A stretch of 53,623 nt of DNA, taken from positions 1 through 53,623 of the forward strand of contig JAFUUL010000146.1 of NCBI GenBank assembly GCA_017483805.1. The letters are read 5' to 3'. Position 1 is the first letter of the stretch. Every line of letters begins with the position of its first letter. Position numbers and translations under genes: made by a program. Shown piece after piece: positions 8,900-17,110 of this stretch. Under the pieces are notes generated by a model. That model was given only the letters and a program-made list of their open reading frames with translations, searched no databases and had not been told where the DNA came from. This stretch comes from Prevotella sp. (GTDB taxonomy: Bacteria; Bacteroidota; Bacteroidia; Bacteroidales; Bacteroidaceae).

Positions 8900-8982
8900 A
8901 TCTGGTGTATCACCGACCAAACCACCAGGCCCACCAGCAGGCCCAGCATCACATAGATGGTATAGAGCAACGCGTCGATCAT
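8884..8982 (-). CDS. 32-residue single-pass membrane peptide in the exbB-exbD operon
   Basis: ATG at 8980-8982 opens a 32-codon frame starting MIDALLYTIYVMLGLLVG and continuing LVVWSVIHQ, essentially one membrane helix. It lies 11 bases after the exbB stop and 10 bases before the first exbD start, on the same strand, so the operon would have an unexplained gap without it. The last residues (about RVKN) come from a heptanucleotide array. It could be a small accessory subunit of the Exb complex; no family is recognised. Confidence 0.62.
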   Translation of the reverse strand: MIDALLYTIYVMLGLLVGLVVWSVIHQIRVKN

Positions 8983-8993
8983 TTTTTACCTTT

Positions 8994-9818
8994 TTACCTT
9001 TTCACTTTTCTCATCATGTCCATCAGCGTGATGGCCGAATCCTCCATCTGCAGCGTCAGACGCTCAATCTTCGAAAGGATGAAGTTGTAGAACACCTGCA
9101 GCACCACGGCCACGATGATGCCGAAGATGGTAGTGATCAGCGCCACCTTCATGCCCTCGGCCACGATGGTCGGGCCTATGTCGCCCGCCTCCTGAATCTG
9201 GTCGAAGGCCATCACCATACCGATGACCGTGCCCAGGAAGCCCAGCGACGGCGCCACCGCTATGCAGAGCCGTATCCACGAGCAGCCACGCTCCAGGCGC
9301 GCCACCTGCACAGAACCGTAACTCATGATGCTGCGCTCCACGGTCTCCATATCGTCGCCCATGTGCATCAGTCCCTGATAGCACACCGACGCCACAGGGC
9401 CGCGGGTGTCTCGGCAGATGGTCTTCGCCCCCTCCACGTCGCCCTTCTCCAGTCGGGCGTCGATGTCGGCCAGCAACTTGCGCGCCTTGATTTCCGAGAG
9501 CGTCAGATAGATGATGCGCTCAATGCACAGGGCCATGCCCAGCACCAGGACTATTGCCACCAGCGACATATAGAAGGGCGAGCCCTCCACGAACTTCTGC
9601 TTCAGTTGCTGGTGCAGGCTCTGCTCCTCCAGAGCCAGCGTCTCCAGGGCCGCCAGGTCATCCTCGCCCACCATCTCTTCCACGGTCAGTTCGCCCGTCG
9701 CCGTGTCGGCCACCGCTGTCGGTGCCACTGTGTCCGGGGCCACCGTCTGAGCCGTTGCCACCGTCTGGCCCGCCAGCAGAAATCCCGCCAAGGCAAGGGC
9801 CATGATGATTCTTTTCAT
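8994..9818 (-). CDS. exbB: ExbB/TolQ/MotA-family proton-channel subunit with signal-peptide-like N-terminus
   Basis: 274 residues. The N-terminus (ALALAGFLLAGQTVATAQ) looks like a cleavable signal peptide and is followed by an acidic extracytoplasmic stretch, a Bacteroidota feature not found in E. coli ExbB. Three membrane helices follow: YMSLVAIVLVLGMALCIERI (about 83-102), the conserved CIAVAPSLGFLGTVIGMVMAF (about 186-206) and VALITTIFGIIVAVVLQVFY (about 224-243). It forms the pentameric core of the energising complex with the ExbD proteins. A TACCTTTG -7 box sits at 9842-9849 on this strand. Confidence 0.94.
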   Translation of the reverse strand: MKRIIMALALAGFLLAGQTVATAQTVAPDTVAPTAVADTATGELTVEEMVGEDDLAALETLALEEQSLHQQLKQKFVEGSPFYMSLVAIVLVLGMALCIERIIYLTLSEIKARKLLADIDARLEKGDVEGAKTICRDTRGPVASVCYQGLMHMGDDMETVERSIMSYGSVQVARLERGCSWIRLCIAVAPSLGFLGTVIGMVMAFDQIQEAGDIGPTIVAEGMKVALITTIFGIIVAVVLQVFYNFILSKIERLTLQMEDSAITLMDMMRKVKR

Positions 9819-9841
9819 ATCCTCTTGTTAGAAATTTGCAG

Positions 9842-9849
9842 CAAAGGTA
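9842..9849 (-). promoter_or_regulatory. -7 box of the exbB operon
   Basis: CAAAGGTA is TACCTTTG on the minus strand, 23 bases before the exbB ATG. No good -33 box is seen. The rest of 9850-10096 holds no gene; it includes a small palindrome TTTGGC-GAA-GCCAAA near 9915. Confidence 0.6.
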
Positions 9850-10072
9850 CAAAATAAGTTCGGAATAAGAAAAGAAATCGCGTTTTTCTTTCCATTTCCG
9901 AACGAAATGTGAGTTTGGCGAAGCCAAATCTTCGGGTCGTTCCTATTGATATTGGCAATTCAAAACGAAGCAGGTATCGGGAAATCCTGAACTTCTCTTT
10001 AATGCAAAACTAAGGCTTCATAGCATTAAACATTATTGTCATTTCGTAAACAAAACCGAAAAATCGTGTACT

Positions 10073-10128
10073 AAAGACGTCTTTTAACACAAATAATTTG
10101 GTTATAACCTAATTTTGCCGTACATTTG
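10073..10128 (+). promoter_or_regulatory. Consensus promoter of the HigB/HigA-like operon with two palindromes
   Basis: TTTG (10097-10100) and TACATTTG (10121-10128) are exactly 20 bases apart. A perfect 10-bp palindrome GGTTATAACC occupies 10100-10109, inside the spacer, and a perfect 12-bp palindrome AAAGACGTCTTT lies just upstream at 10073-10084. Both are plausible binding sites for the XRE antitoxin encoded by the operon. Confidence 0.7.
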
Positions 10129-10148
10129 CAACGCAAATCTAAAGAATC

Positions 10149-10631
10149 ATGGCAAAAAAAGTAGCAATTAAAACTCTAAAACAGACAGAAAAGAATGGCC
10201 TCTTTTCTCTTGTGTTTGAAAATGAGGCTTATTCTGAATTTGAGAAATTTATCGAGATGTTCAAAAATGAGGCAGATGTAGCAAAGGACTTAAATGTCAT
10301 TCTGTCTTACATAGAACAAATGATAAATGGTGCTGGCTTTCTTGAAAGATATTTCCGTCCAGAAGGGAAAATGCGTGACGATGTTTGTGCATTGCCTGTG
10401 GTATCTGGTAAATTGAGGCTATATTGTCTTCGTCTTTCAGACAGCATACTTATAGCAGGAGGTGGTGGTCGAAAGACTACCAAGACTTATGAAGAGGACG
10501 CGAACCTGAACGGCTATGTTATCAGTTTGCAAAAACTTGACGAACTTATAAAGGCTGAAGTTAGAAAGGGAAACATAGTGATCGAGTCAGGTACGATAAG
10601 GGGTACTGACAACAAAACTTTTGAATTATGA
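10149..10631 (+). CDS. RelE/HigB-like toxin of a type II toxin-antitoxin pair
   Basis: 160 residues, basic N-terminus. The central part (FLERYFRPEGKMRDDVCALP ... GKLRLYCLRLSDSILIAGGGG) has the alternating hydrophobic strands and Arg/Lys positions expected of RelE/HigB-fold mRNA interferases. It is followed by an ATGA-overlapping XRE gene, and toxin first then antitoxin is the HigBA order. The sequence is markedly more AT-rich than its neighbours, suggesting acquisition. Family identity is inferred from fold pattern and context. Confidence 0.72.
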   Translation: MAKKVAIKTLKQTEKNGLFSLVFENEAYSEFEKFIEMFKNEADVAKDLNVILSYIEQMINGAGFLERYFRPEGKMRDDVCALPVVSGKLRLYCLRLSDSILIAGGGGRKTTKTYEEDANLNGYVISLQKLDELIKAEVRKGNIVIESGTIRGTDNKTFEL

Positions 10632-10894
10632 AATCTACAAATGCCTATCTGGAGGCTATAAGGAACATTCCTTTGGAAATCCGGAAAGAAACTTCATTTA
10701 GTTTTGCTGTGTCGGACAAAATCCACAAACTACTAACAGATAAAGGAATGACACAGAAAGAACTGGCCAAGAAAATGGGAAAAACAGAAGCAGAAGTTTC
10801 TGTTTGGCTTTCTGGTCAGCATAATTTTACTTTAAGAACTCTTGCAAAAATTTCTGTTGTTTTGGGTGAAGATTTGATACAAATTCCCATGTAA
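10628..10894 (+). CDS. XRE-family helix-turn-helix antitoxin
   Basis: 88 residues with a clear XRE helix-turn-helix (MTQKELAKKMGKTEAEVSVW, about 37-56) followed by SGQHNFTLRTLAKISVVLG. Its start overlaps the toxin stop (ATGA), so translation is coupled. By analogy with HigA it should neutralise the toxin and repress the operon through the palindromes in the promoter. Confidence 0.88.
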   Translation: MKSTNAYLEAIRNIPLEIRKETSFSFAVSDKIHKLLTDKGMTQKELAKKMGKTEAEVSVWLSGQHNFTLRTLAKISVVLGEDLIQIPM

Positions 10895-11118
10895 CATCAT
10901 AGTGAAACCAAATTCAGCGGTGGACACTACCATGTCCGTCAAATGGTTTTCATACGTGGCTTCTAAAAGCGTTCATTTGTAAAGTTCCAAACATTCAAGA
11001 ACGTAAAAGACAGGGACGCGCAGTTTCAGAAGACAAACAATGTTGCCGGGCAGTGCCTTGGTTTTGGTTCACCGTTTTGGTTCACTATGGCACATTGCGT
11101 CACTTTTTTGCCAAATTA

Positions 11119-11150
11119 TTTGGTAGTTCCGATTTTTATTCTTACTTTTG
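11119..11150 (+). promoter_or_regulatory. Consensus promoter upstream of the MBG/dockerin gene
   Basis: TTTG at 11119-11122 and TACTTTTG at 11143-11150 with a 20-base spacer. Transcription starting near 11156 would give a leader of about 240 bases. The stretch 10895-11118 contains nothing recognisable. Confidence 0.78.
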
Positions 11151-11250
11151 CAGCGCACTTCGCATGGAGTGCAGACATTTTATTTGCTCAAATCCCTAGT
11201 CGAACAGCTACAACGATACAAAGGAAAGGAGTGAAGAGATACACGATTGG

Positions 11251-11335
11251 AGTTGCGCTTTTGGCGCAGGTCCTTCCGCAGTGTATCAAGGTAGTAGCTG
11301 ACCTGACTAGGTGTGGTTGAGGTCTGCGCCTTTTT
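11251..11335 (+). promoter_or_regulatory. Structured, attenuator-like 5' leader
   Basis: GGCGCAG (11263-11269) can pair either with the upstream TGCGC (11254-11258, through GCGCA 11264-11268) or with CTGCGCC (11324-11330), which is followed by five T (11331-11335). A further GACCT/AGGTC pair (11300-11304 with 11320-11324) competes with the second option. Mutually exclusive pairings ending in a T-run are what a transcription attenuator would look like. No known riboswitch class is recognised. Confidence 0.45.
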
Positions 11336-11398
11336 CGTGTGCTTACCTTTTCTGTGTGACATGACAATTATTGTTCAACTAAAAAAGGAGTAAATAAA

Positions 11399-14077
11399 AT
11401 GAAGACAAACAAACTGAAAAATGAAGAATCTGCTTGGCAAGTCTGGAGTAGATTTGTTGATTGGCAAATCACTTTTCTTGTCTTAACTATGGTATGCCTG
11501 CCATTATCAGTTAAAGCATCGTTTACCAAGGTTATCAATGTGAATCAGGTCGTGCAATACACAGGCGGTGTTATGCAAAAGTACGACGCCTGCATCTTCC
11601 CGGTGGAACTTTATGATGTTCATATAACCAACGTGACAGTTGATGCATCAGCAAGCACTGACATGTATTTGAGTACTCTTTACTATAAATATTACGTAAA
11701 CTATATCGGAAGGGGTTCTTCTTCACAAACTGAACTAAAATCAGGTAATGGTTCCGGAACAGTCAACCTGGATTATACAATGGTGGGACAAGATTTATCT
11801 GATGAAGACACTTACTCTTACGGCTTTACCGATAATAGTTTATGTATTTCTTTGTGGTGTGGCTATCCGATAACAATTAACAAAATCACAATTACCTACG
11901 AAGTCAACATAAATGGAGGATCATTGAATGCTACATCCAAGACTTATAGTGGTAGCAATCAGACTGCAAGTTCTTTTTCTCTCTATCATAATGGCAACAA
12001 ATTAACGCAGGGAACCGACTATACCATAACTACTAATTCTGGTGGTACGAATTACGGCACATACAAAATCGTAGCAACAGGAAAAGGTAATTATTATGGT
12101 ACACTCGACGGCTCATTTAGCATTACCAAAAAGGCACTCACCGTCACAGCCAACGACCAGACCATTACCTACTCTAATGCAAAGGGCATCGCTACAGGCA
12201 CTGGGCAAGTAACAACGAGTGGCCTTGTCAGCGGAGATGCTTTGACATCTGTCACGCTGACCCAATCAACCAACGATGCGACTACCACTGGCAAGATTAC
12301 GCCGTCGGCAATAGCAACGGGCAAAGGGGCATCCAACTACTCGATAACCTACAACAAAGGTAACTTGACCATCAATCCAAAGCCTGTCTCGTTGACATGG
12401 GATGATGCGGCGTTGACATATAACGGATCGGAGCAGAAGCCAACGTGCTCCATCAGCAGCGGCGTCATCTCTGGAACGACCTGTACAGTCAGCGTGAGCG
12501 GTGGCGAGACGGATGCTGGCTCAAACTACACGGCAACGGCATCGCTGTCAAATGCCAACTATACCATAAGTGCCAATGCGCAGAAGACATATAGTATAAG
12601 TCCTAAGGAGGTGGGCCTCTCCTGGGGCACCACGAGCCTGACCTATACGGGCGACAACCAGGTGCCTACCTGTACGGCAACGGGTCTGGTGAGCGGAACG
12701 ACCTGCAATGTCACCGTGACGGGGGAGAAGAAAAACGTGGGCAACTATACGGCCACGGCCTCGAGCGTGAGCAACACGAACTACAAACTGCCCAGCGCCA
12801 ACACGAAGGCTTTCAGCATCGCCGCCAAGACGCTGACGGTGAAGGCCGATGCCAAAAGCAAGACCTACGGTGAGAGCGACCCGGCACTGACCTACACGGC
12901 ATCGGGACTGGTGGGCAGCGAGCAGCCGATGAGCGGAGCGCTGACCCGTGACGCCGGCGACGACGCAGGGACCTATGCCATCACCCTGGGCACGCTGACG
13001 GCTGGGACGAACTACAGCATCAGTTACACCGGCGCCGACCTGACCATCCTGCCTGCGGCGGCAACGATGGCATTCGACGACGATGAGGACGTGACGAAGG
13101 ACTTCGGCGATGACAACTTCACCAAGGCTGCCACGAAGACGGGCAACGACGGCTCCATCGTCTATTCGTCCGGCAACGAAAGTGTGGCTACGGTGAATGC
13201 CGCGACGGGCGAGGTGACCATCGTGGGTGCCGGCACGGCTGTCATCACGGCAGCAGTGACGGGCAATAACAACTACACCTATGCCACCAATTCGCTGACC
13301 TATAACCTGACGGTGAACGCCGTGGATGCCACCTGCACGGCGGCCCCCACCGGCCTGCAACTGGACTATACTGGCGAGGCACTGCCGCTGGTGGAGGCCG
13401 GTGTGGCCGATGGTGGTGAGATGCAGTACCGACTGGGGGCTGACGGCACTTACAGTGCCACGATTCCTACGGCCACTGAGCCAGGCGACTACACCATATA
13501 CTATAAGGTGGTGGCCGACCGCAACCACCACGACACGGGCGAGCAGTCGGTCAGCGCACGCATCGTCAAGACGCTGGCCGCCGACGACGTCACCGTGAGC
13601 AGTTCCGACGACTCCGCCGACCCTGAGGCCTTTGTGGCCACCTATGCCTACGACGGCAGTGCCCACGTGCCGGTCATCGGGGTGAAAGACGGCGACGCCA
13701 CCGTTCCTGCAACCATCGCCTATCTGGACGATAGCGGCCAGACGATAGCAGCCGATGACATCAAGGAGGCCGGCGACTACCAGGCCGTGGTTACCTTCAC
13801 CGGCAACTACAGTGGCTCCGTCACCGTGCCCTTCCAGATATACCTGCCGGGCGACGCCAACGGCGACAAGGAGGTGAACACGGGCGACCTCTCGGCACTC
13901 ATCAACATGGCGCTGGGCCGCACGGGCAGCAACTACCGGCCCTATGCCGCCGACCTGACCGGCGACGGTGCCGTCACCATCAGCGACATCGTGAAGATGG
14001 TGGACCGACTGCTGGGCCGCGACGCCTCGCCATCGCGCCAGGCGGGGGCCGTGTCGGACGAGCCGGAGGCAGAGTAA
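11399..14077 (+). CDS. Secreted MBG-repeat protein with C-terminal dockerin-like domain
   Basis: 892 residues. An unusually long N-region precedes a signal-type helix (FLVLTMVCLPLSVKAS, about 26-41). Residues about 170-580 hold repeated MBG-type modules (LTVTANDQTITYSNAKG, SLTWDDAALTYNGSEQKP, LTVKADAKSKTYGESDPAL), then Ig-like/BIG-like segments. The end (about 815-875) has two Ca-binding repeats, GDANGDKEVNTGDLSALIN and ADLTGDGAVTISDIVKMVD, i.e. a type I dockerin-like pair. It should be a cell-surface or secreted adhesin/scaffold component. The start is supported by AAGGAG at 11385-11390. The next gene encodes cohesin-like modules, a plausible partner. Confidence 0.85.
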   Translation: MKTNKLKNEESAWQVWSRFVDWQITFLVLTMVCLPLSVKASFTKVINVNQVVQYTGGVMQKYDACIFPVELYDVHITNVTVDASASTDMYLSTLYYKYYVNYIGRGSSSQTELKSGNGSGTVNLDYTMVGQDLSDEDTYSYGFTDNSLCISLWCGYPITINKITITYEVNINGGSLNATSKTYSGSNQTASSFSLYHNGNKLTQGTDYTITTNSGGTNYGTYKIVATGKGNYYGTLDGSFSITKKALTVTANDQTITYSNAKGIATGTGQVTTSGLVSGDALTSVTLTQSTNDATTTGKITPSAIATGKGASNYSITYNKGNLTINPKPVSLTWDDAALTYNGSEQKPTCSISSGVISGTTCTVSVSGGETDAGSNYTATASLSNANYTISANAQKTYSISPKEVGLSWGTTSLTYTGDNQVPTCTATGLVSGTTCNVTVTGEKKNVGNYTATASSVSNTNYKLPSANTKAFSIAAKTLTVKADAKSKTYGESDPALTYTASGLVGSEQPMSGALTRDAGDDAGTYAITLGTLTAGTNYSISYTGADLTILPAAATMAFDDDEDVTKDFGDDNFTKAATKTGNDGSIVYSSGNESVATVNAATGEVTIVGAGTAVITAAVTGNNNYTYATNSLTYNLTVNAVDATCTAAPTGLQLDYTGEALPLVEAGVADGGEMQYRLGADGTYSATIPTATEPGDYTIYYKVVADRNHHDTGEQSVSARIVKTLAADDVTVSSSDDSADPEAFVATYAYDGSAHVPVIGVKDGDATVPATIAYLDDSGQTIAADDIKEAGDYQAVVTFTGNYSGSVTVPFQIYLPGDANGDKEVNTGDLSALINMALGRTGSNYRPYAADLTGDGAVTISDIVKMVDRLLGRDASPSRQAGAVSDEPEAE

Positions 14078-14121
14078 GCAGAACATTAATCAACTATCCA
14101 TACATAAAAAAAACGACAAAG

Positions 14122-15723
14122 ATGAAAAAGAAATTTTGGCTCATGATGATGCTGCTGACGGCTATGGCCAGTGCACAGGGCACAAACAGCATCAGTGTAG
14201 GCACCGTGAACGCCGCTCTCGGCGAAACAACTAACATCAGCATCTCGCTGGACAACGACGAAGCCATCAGAGGCTTCCAACTGGACCTGACGCTGCCCGA
14301 CGGTATCAACTACGTGGCCGGCTCGGCAGCCCGGGTGGCCTCACGACTGACCAACCACAGCGTGAGCGAGCAGGTGCAGGGCAGCGGTGCCATCCGCATC
14401 ATCGTTTCTCCTAACGGCTCGGCCGCCATCGCAGGCAGCAGCGGCGAGGTGCTGACCCTGAAACTGACCACGGCGGCGGGACAGACCGTCACCACGGAGG
14501 CACTGGAGGGCACCGTTAAGGGCATCCGCTTGTCAAACGGCGGCAACAGCGACATCGTGCTGGACGACGTGACGTTCGACATCAACGTGGTGAACCCGAC
14601 ATTGACGCTGACGGTGCCCGACGTGAACATTGAGAAAGGCTACAGCGGCACGGTGAGCATCGACCTGGCCAACGCCTTCGACGTCTCCATCTTCAAACTG
14701 AGCCTCGATCTGCCCGCAGGGCTCACCTATGCGGCTGGCTCGGCCGCTGTCGGTTCGAGACTGTCCGACCACGCCCTGGAGGAGAATGCCGCCACGCCCT
14801 CGTTCCTGGCCAGTTCGAGCACCCAGACGCCCTTCGCCGGAACGGACGGCACCATCCTGACGCTCACCCTCAACGCTGCCAGCACCCTGAGCGTCGGCGA
14901 CGTGCTCGCAGTGACAGTGAGCGGCATAGAACTGACGTCGCCCAACGACCAGGTGTACAAGCCAGACAACGTCAGTTTCAACGTCACCATCGTGGAGCCC
15001 ACCTACACCGAACTGAACGAGAATGCCACCGAGGCCCCTGCGGCCAGCGACGGAGCGGTGAACGTGAGAGTGACCAGGGCCCTGAAGGCAGGCCAGTGGA
15101 ACACCATCTGTCTGCCGTTTGCACTGACGGAGGCACAGGTGGAGGAGGCCTTCGGCAGCGGCGTGAAACTGGGCGACTTCAATGGATGCACCGTAGAGAA
15201 GGACGGCGACGATGTCAACGCCATCACCGTGAACTTCACCGAGGTGACGGCAATGGAAGCCAACCACCCGTACATCATCAAGACCGCAGGCGACGACATC
15301 ACTCAATTCATCGTCAGCGGCGTGACGGTCGCTCCCACAGCGGAGCCTACGGTCAGCAAAGATCCGAAGCAGGTCAAGGTATCCAGCATCAATGTAACTC
15401 TGTACAACAGGTTCATTGGCAATTATGTAGCAGGAACGACGATGGACGATAATATGTTGTTCCTCAGCGGCGGCAAGTTCTACTATACCAAGGACGCCAC
15501 CAAGACCATCAAGGCCTTCCGCGGTTACTTTGCCTTCCACGACGTTCTGACTAGCATAGAGTCAAACGCCCGTATGACCATTTCATTCGACAACGAGACA
15601 ACCGGCATCGAGGCCATCGGCACGAAAGGTACAGGGACCTACTACGACCTGAGGGGCACGGCGGTCGGAAATCCCGGCAAGGGCGTGTATATCAGGAACG
15701 GAAAGAAAGTGGTAATCAAGTAA
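14122..15723 (+). CDS. Secreted protein with two cohesin-like modules and sorting-type C-terminal tail
   Basis: 533 residues: signal peptide (FWLMMMLLTAMASAQ), then two related modules of about 130 residues. Module 1 contains LGETTNISISLDND and RGFQLDLTLPDGINYVAGSA; module 2 contains GYSGTVSIDLANAFDVSIF and KLSLDLPAGLTYAAGSA, with GTILTLTLNA. These match the cohesin jelly-roll pattern. Residues about 300-520 are an uncharacterised domain (GQWNTICLPFALTEAQVEEA) also found in other secreted Prevotella-type proteins. The tail GVYIRNGKKVVIK resembles type IX sorting signals. It lies 44 bases after the dockerin-bearing gene, suggesting one operon and a binding pair. Confidence 0.8.
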   Translation: MKKKFWLMMMLLTAMASAQGTNSISVGTVNAALGETTNISISLDNDEAIRGFQLDLTLPDGINYVAGSAARVASRLTNHSVSEQVQGSGAIRIIVSPNGSAAIAGSSGEVLTLKLTTAAGQTVTTEALEGTVKGIRLSNGGNSDIVLDDVTFDINVVNPTLTLTVPDVNIEKGYSGTVSIDLANAFDVSIFKLSLDLPAGLTYAAGSAAVGSRLSDHALEENAATPSFLASSSTQTPFAGTDGTILTLTLNAASTLSVGDVLAVTVSGIELTSPNDQVYKPDNVSFNVTIVEPTYTELNENATEAPAASDGAVNVRVTRALKAGQWNTICLPFALTEAQVEEAFGSGVKLGDFNGCTVEKDGDDVNAITVNFTEVTAMEANHPYIIKTAGDDITQFIVSGVTVAPTAEPTVSKDPKQVKVSSINVTLYNRFIGNYVAGTTMDDNMLFLSGGKFYYTKDATKTIKAFRGYFAFHDVLTSIESNARMTISFDNETTGIEAIGTKGTGTYYDLRGTAVGNPGKGVYIRNGKKVVIK

Positions 15724-15748
15724 TAACGAAATAAAAGGAACAGAAGAT

Positions 15749-15901
15749 ATGAAACGGAAAGAATATATAGCCCCCGTATGCGGGGTGCACGAACTGGAAA
15801 CTTCGGTCACACTGCTGGCCGGCAGCGGCGTGAACGGATCTGGCGATTTCGACGACATCGGCTACGGCGGCGTAGACGATGGCCTGAATGAGCCTGACTG
15901 A
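15749..15901 (+). CDS. 50-residue peptide, MKxKEYxxP family
   Basis: A 51-codon frame begins MKRKEYIAPVCGVHELETS, passes TLLAGSGVNGSG and ends in an acidic/glycine part (DDIGYGGVDDGLNEPD). An AAGGAA stretch precedes it, and it follows the cohesin gene by 25 bases. A second gene of the same layout lies after the 940-aa MBG protein at 46312-46437. A basic start, a small hydrophobic patch, then a Gly/Asp tail is reminiscent of a leader-core peptide, but no modifying enzyme is adjacent. Function unknown. Confidence 0.75.
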   Translation: MKRKEYIAPVCGVHELETSVTLLAGSGVNGSGDFDDIGYGGVDDGLNEPD

Positions 15902-15984
15902 AACAGATTTTTACAACTCTGACTTTTTTCGGTAAAAGTCATAACGATTCGGGCTCCCCCTGTGAAGGAACGGCACCGAAGACA

Positions 15985-16018
15985 ATAGGGCCCTCTGAGA
16001 CAGAGCGCCCTATTTTTC
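15985..16018 (+). terminator. Terminator after the cohesin/peptide operon
   Basis: ATAGGGC (15985-15991) pairs with GCCCTAT (16007-16012 region) and an inner CTCTG pairs with CAGAG over an AGA loop, followed by TTTTT. It closes the 11399-15901 operon. Confidence 0.9.
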
Positions 16019-16049
16019 TTGACTCTTATACTAAAAAAAACAAAAATTC

Positions 16050-16471
16050 ACTTCCACTTCCACTTTTTCTTCTGAAATGCCTGTGTTTATCGTGGTTTCG
16101 AGCGGTGGAAGTGAATCGTTTCACTTCCACTTCACTTCCACTTTTTGCCAACGGATGTGGTGATTATTTTGTTAACATGCTTACTACCAGTGTTTTAAGC
16201 GTCATTTTACAAAATTTTACGCCGCTTAAAACATCGTTTTACGCGGCGTAAAACGATGTTTTACACCATGTAAACGACTGTAAAACGCGTCATTTTTGTC
16301 GCAAAGCAGTTGTTGGTTCGGACGGCATGCATGAGCGTATCGCTTGAGCACTTGGCCTTGCGTAGGGCGGACGAAATTGGTGGAAGTGAAGTGGAAGTGA
16401 AACGATTCACTTCCACCGCTCGAAACCCCGATAAATACAGGCATTTCAGAAGAAAAAGTGGAAGTGGAAGT
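16050..16471. repeat. 422-bp element with 92-bp inverted terminal arms and a central 37-bp palindrome
   Basis: The left arm (16050-16141) and right arm (16380-16471) are inverted copies with only two or three mismatches. Each arm is built of CACTTCC-type units and has its own hairpin (GTGGAAGTGAA and TTCACTTCCAC). The interior carries an almost perfect palindrome at 16227-16263 (AAAACATCGTTTTACGC mirrored around one G). No protein is encoded between 15902 and 17110. The layout resembles a MITE or a large structured repeat. Confidence 0.85.
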
Positions 16472-16617
16472 AAAATTGATGAAATATTTTTGGAGATTAC
16501 GAACGCACTTCATATTTTTGCAGTATCTTATCGCTAAACGATTGATTATCAGCATAAAAGAAGAATACTAACGGCATCTCTGATCTTTTGACGAAATTGC
16601 AAGAATTGCAAGAATGA

Positions 16618-16745
16618 TTATTTTATCTCCCTCAGCGCAGCCAGCAGGCGGTCGTTCTCGTCGGGACGCTGGGCGGCGATGCGGAAATGGTGGGCATCGA
16701 GGCCAGGGAAGTTGGAGGCGTCGCGGATGAGGATGCCGTGTTGGC
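16618..16745 (-). pseudogene. Duplicated 3' end of the CobD-like aminotransferase gene
   Basis: Bases 16615-16745 match 17750-17880 with 129 of 131 identities, including the stop codon. This gives the last about 42 codons of the aminotransferase gene without the rest. The fragment lies on the far side of the YoeB-type toxin-antitoxin module, so the module and about 1 kb of DNA are bracketed by a direct repeat. Confidence 0.9.
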
Positions 16746-16815
16746 AATGCCTACTGATGCGGAGGTGGAACGATGGTTCTTGGAGGCAGAGCATCCTAAC
16801 TATATAGATTGTGCC

Positions 16816-16900
16816 GACGAAGTGCCTAGAATCTCTTGACGAAGTGCCTAGAATCTCTTGACGAAGTGCCTAGAATCTCTTGACGAAGTGCCTAGAATCT
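16816..16900. repeat. 22-bp tandem repeat, almost four units
   Basis: The unit GACGAAGTGCCTAGAATC plus TCTT starts at 16816, 16838, 16860 and 16882 (last unit 19 bases). The copies are identical, so the array is recent. Spacers are absent, so it is not CRISPR. Confidence 0.92.
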
Positions 16901-17054
16901 GAGTAATGGATAGGGGTGACTATTTCACCCTTTACAATTTCGCCTGGATGAATCAACATAGGCGATGCTAAGTTGTTGGCAATTATAAAAGGCTACACTC
17001 CCTGTGGCGAGGGCTGCACGTTGGCATTGCCATGTTGTTTTTATTGTAATTTGT

Positions 17055-17085
17055 TTTGTTGTTTCGGAATTTATTCGTAAATTTG
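17055..17085 (+). promoter_or_regulatory. Promoter of the YoeB-type toxin-antitoxin operon
   Basis: TTTG at 17055-17058 and TAAATTTG at 17078-17085, spacer 19 bases, 25 bases before the antitoxin ATG. Confidence 0.75.
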
Positions 17086-17110
17086 CACCAAAACCAAATA
17101 TGTTAGGATT

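Noticed and set aside
12548-14086. 512-codon frame opposite the MBG/dockerin gene
   Set aside because: Gly/Arg/Val/His-rich antisense of a repeat protein; no signal or motif.
16747-16839. Small frame MPTDAEVERWFLEAEHPNY... after the duplicated gene fragment
   Set aside because: 30 codons, ends inside the 22-bp array, no ribosome-binding site and no partner; not enough to call a gene.
16816-16900. Possible CRISPR array
   Set aside because: Repeats are directly adjacent without spacers, and no cas genes are present.
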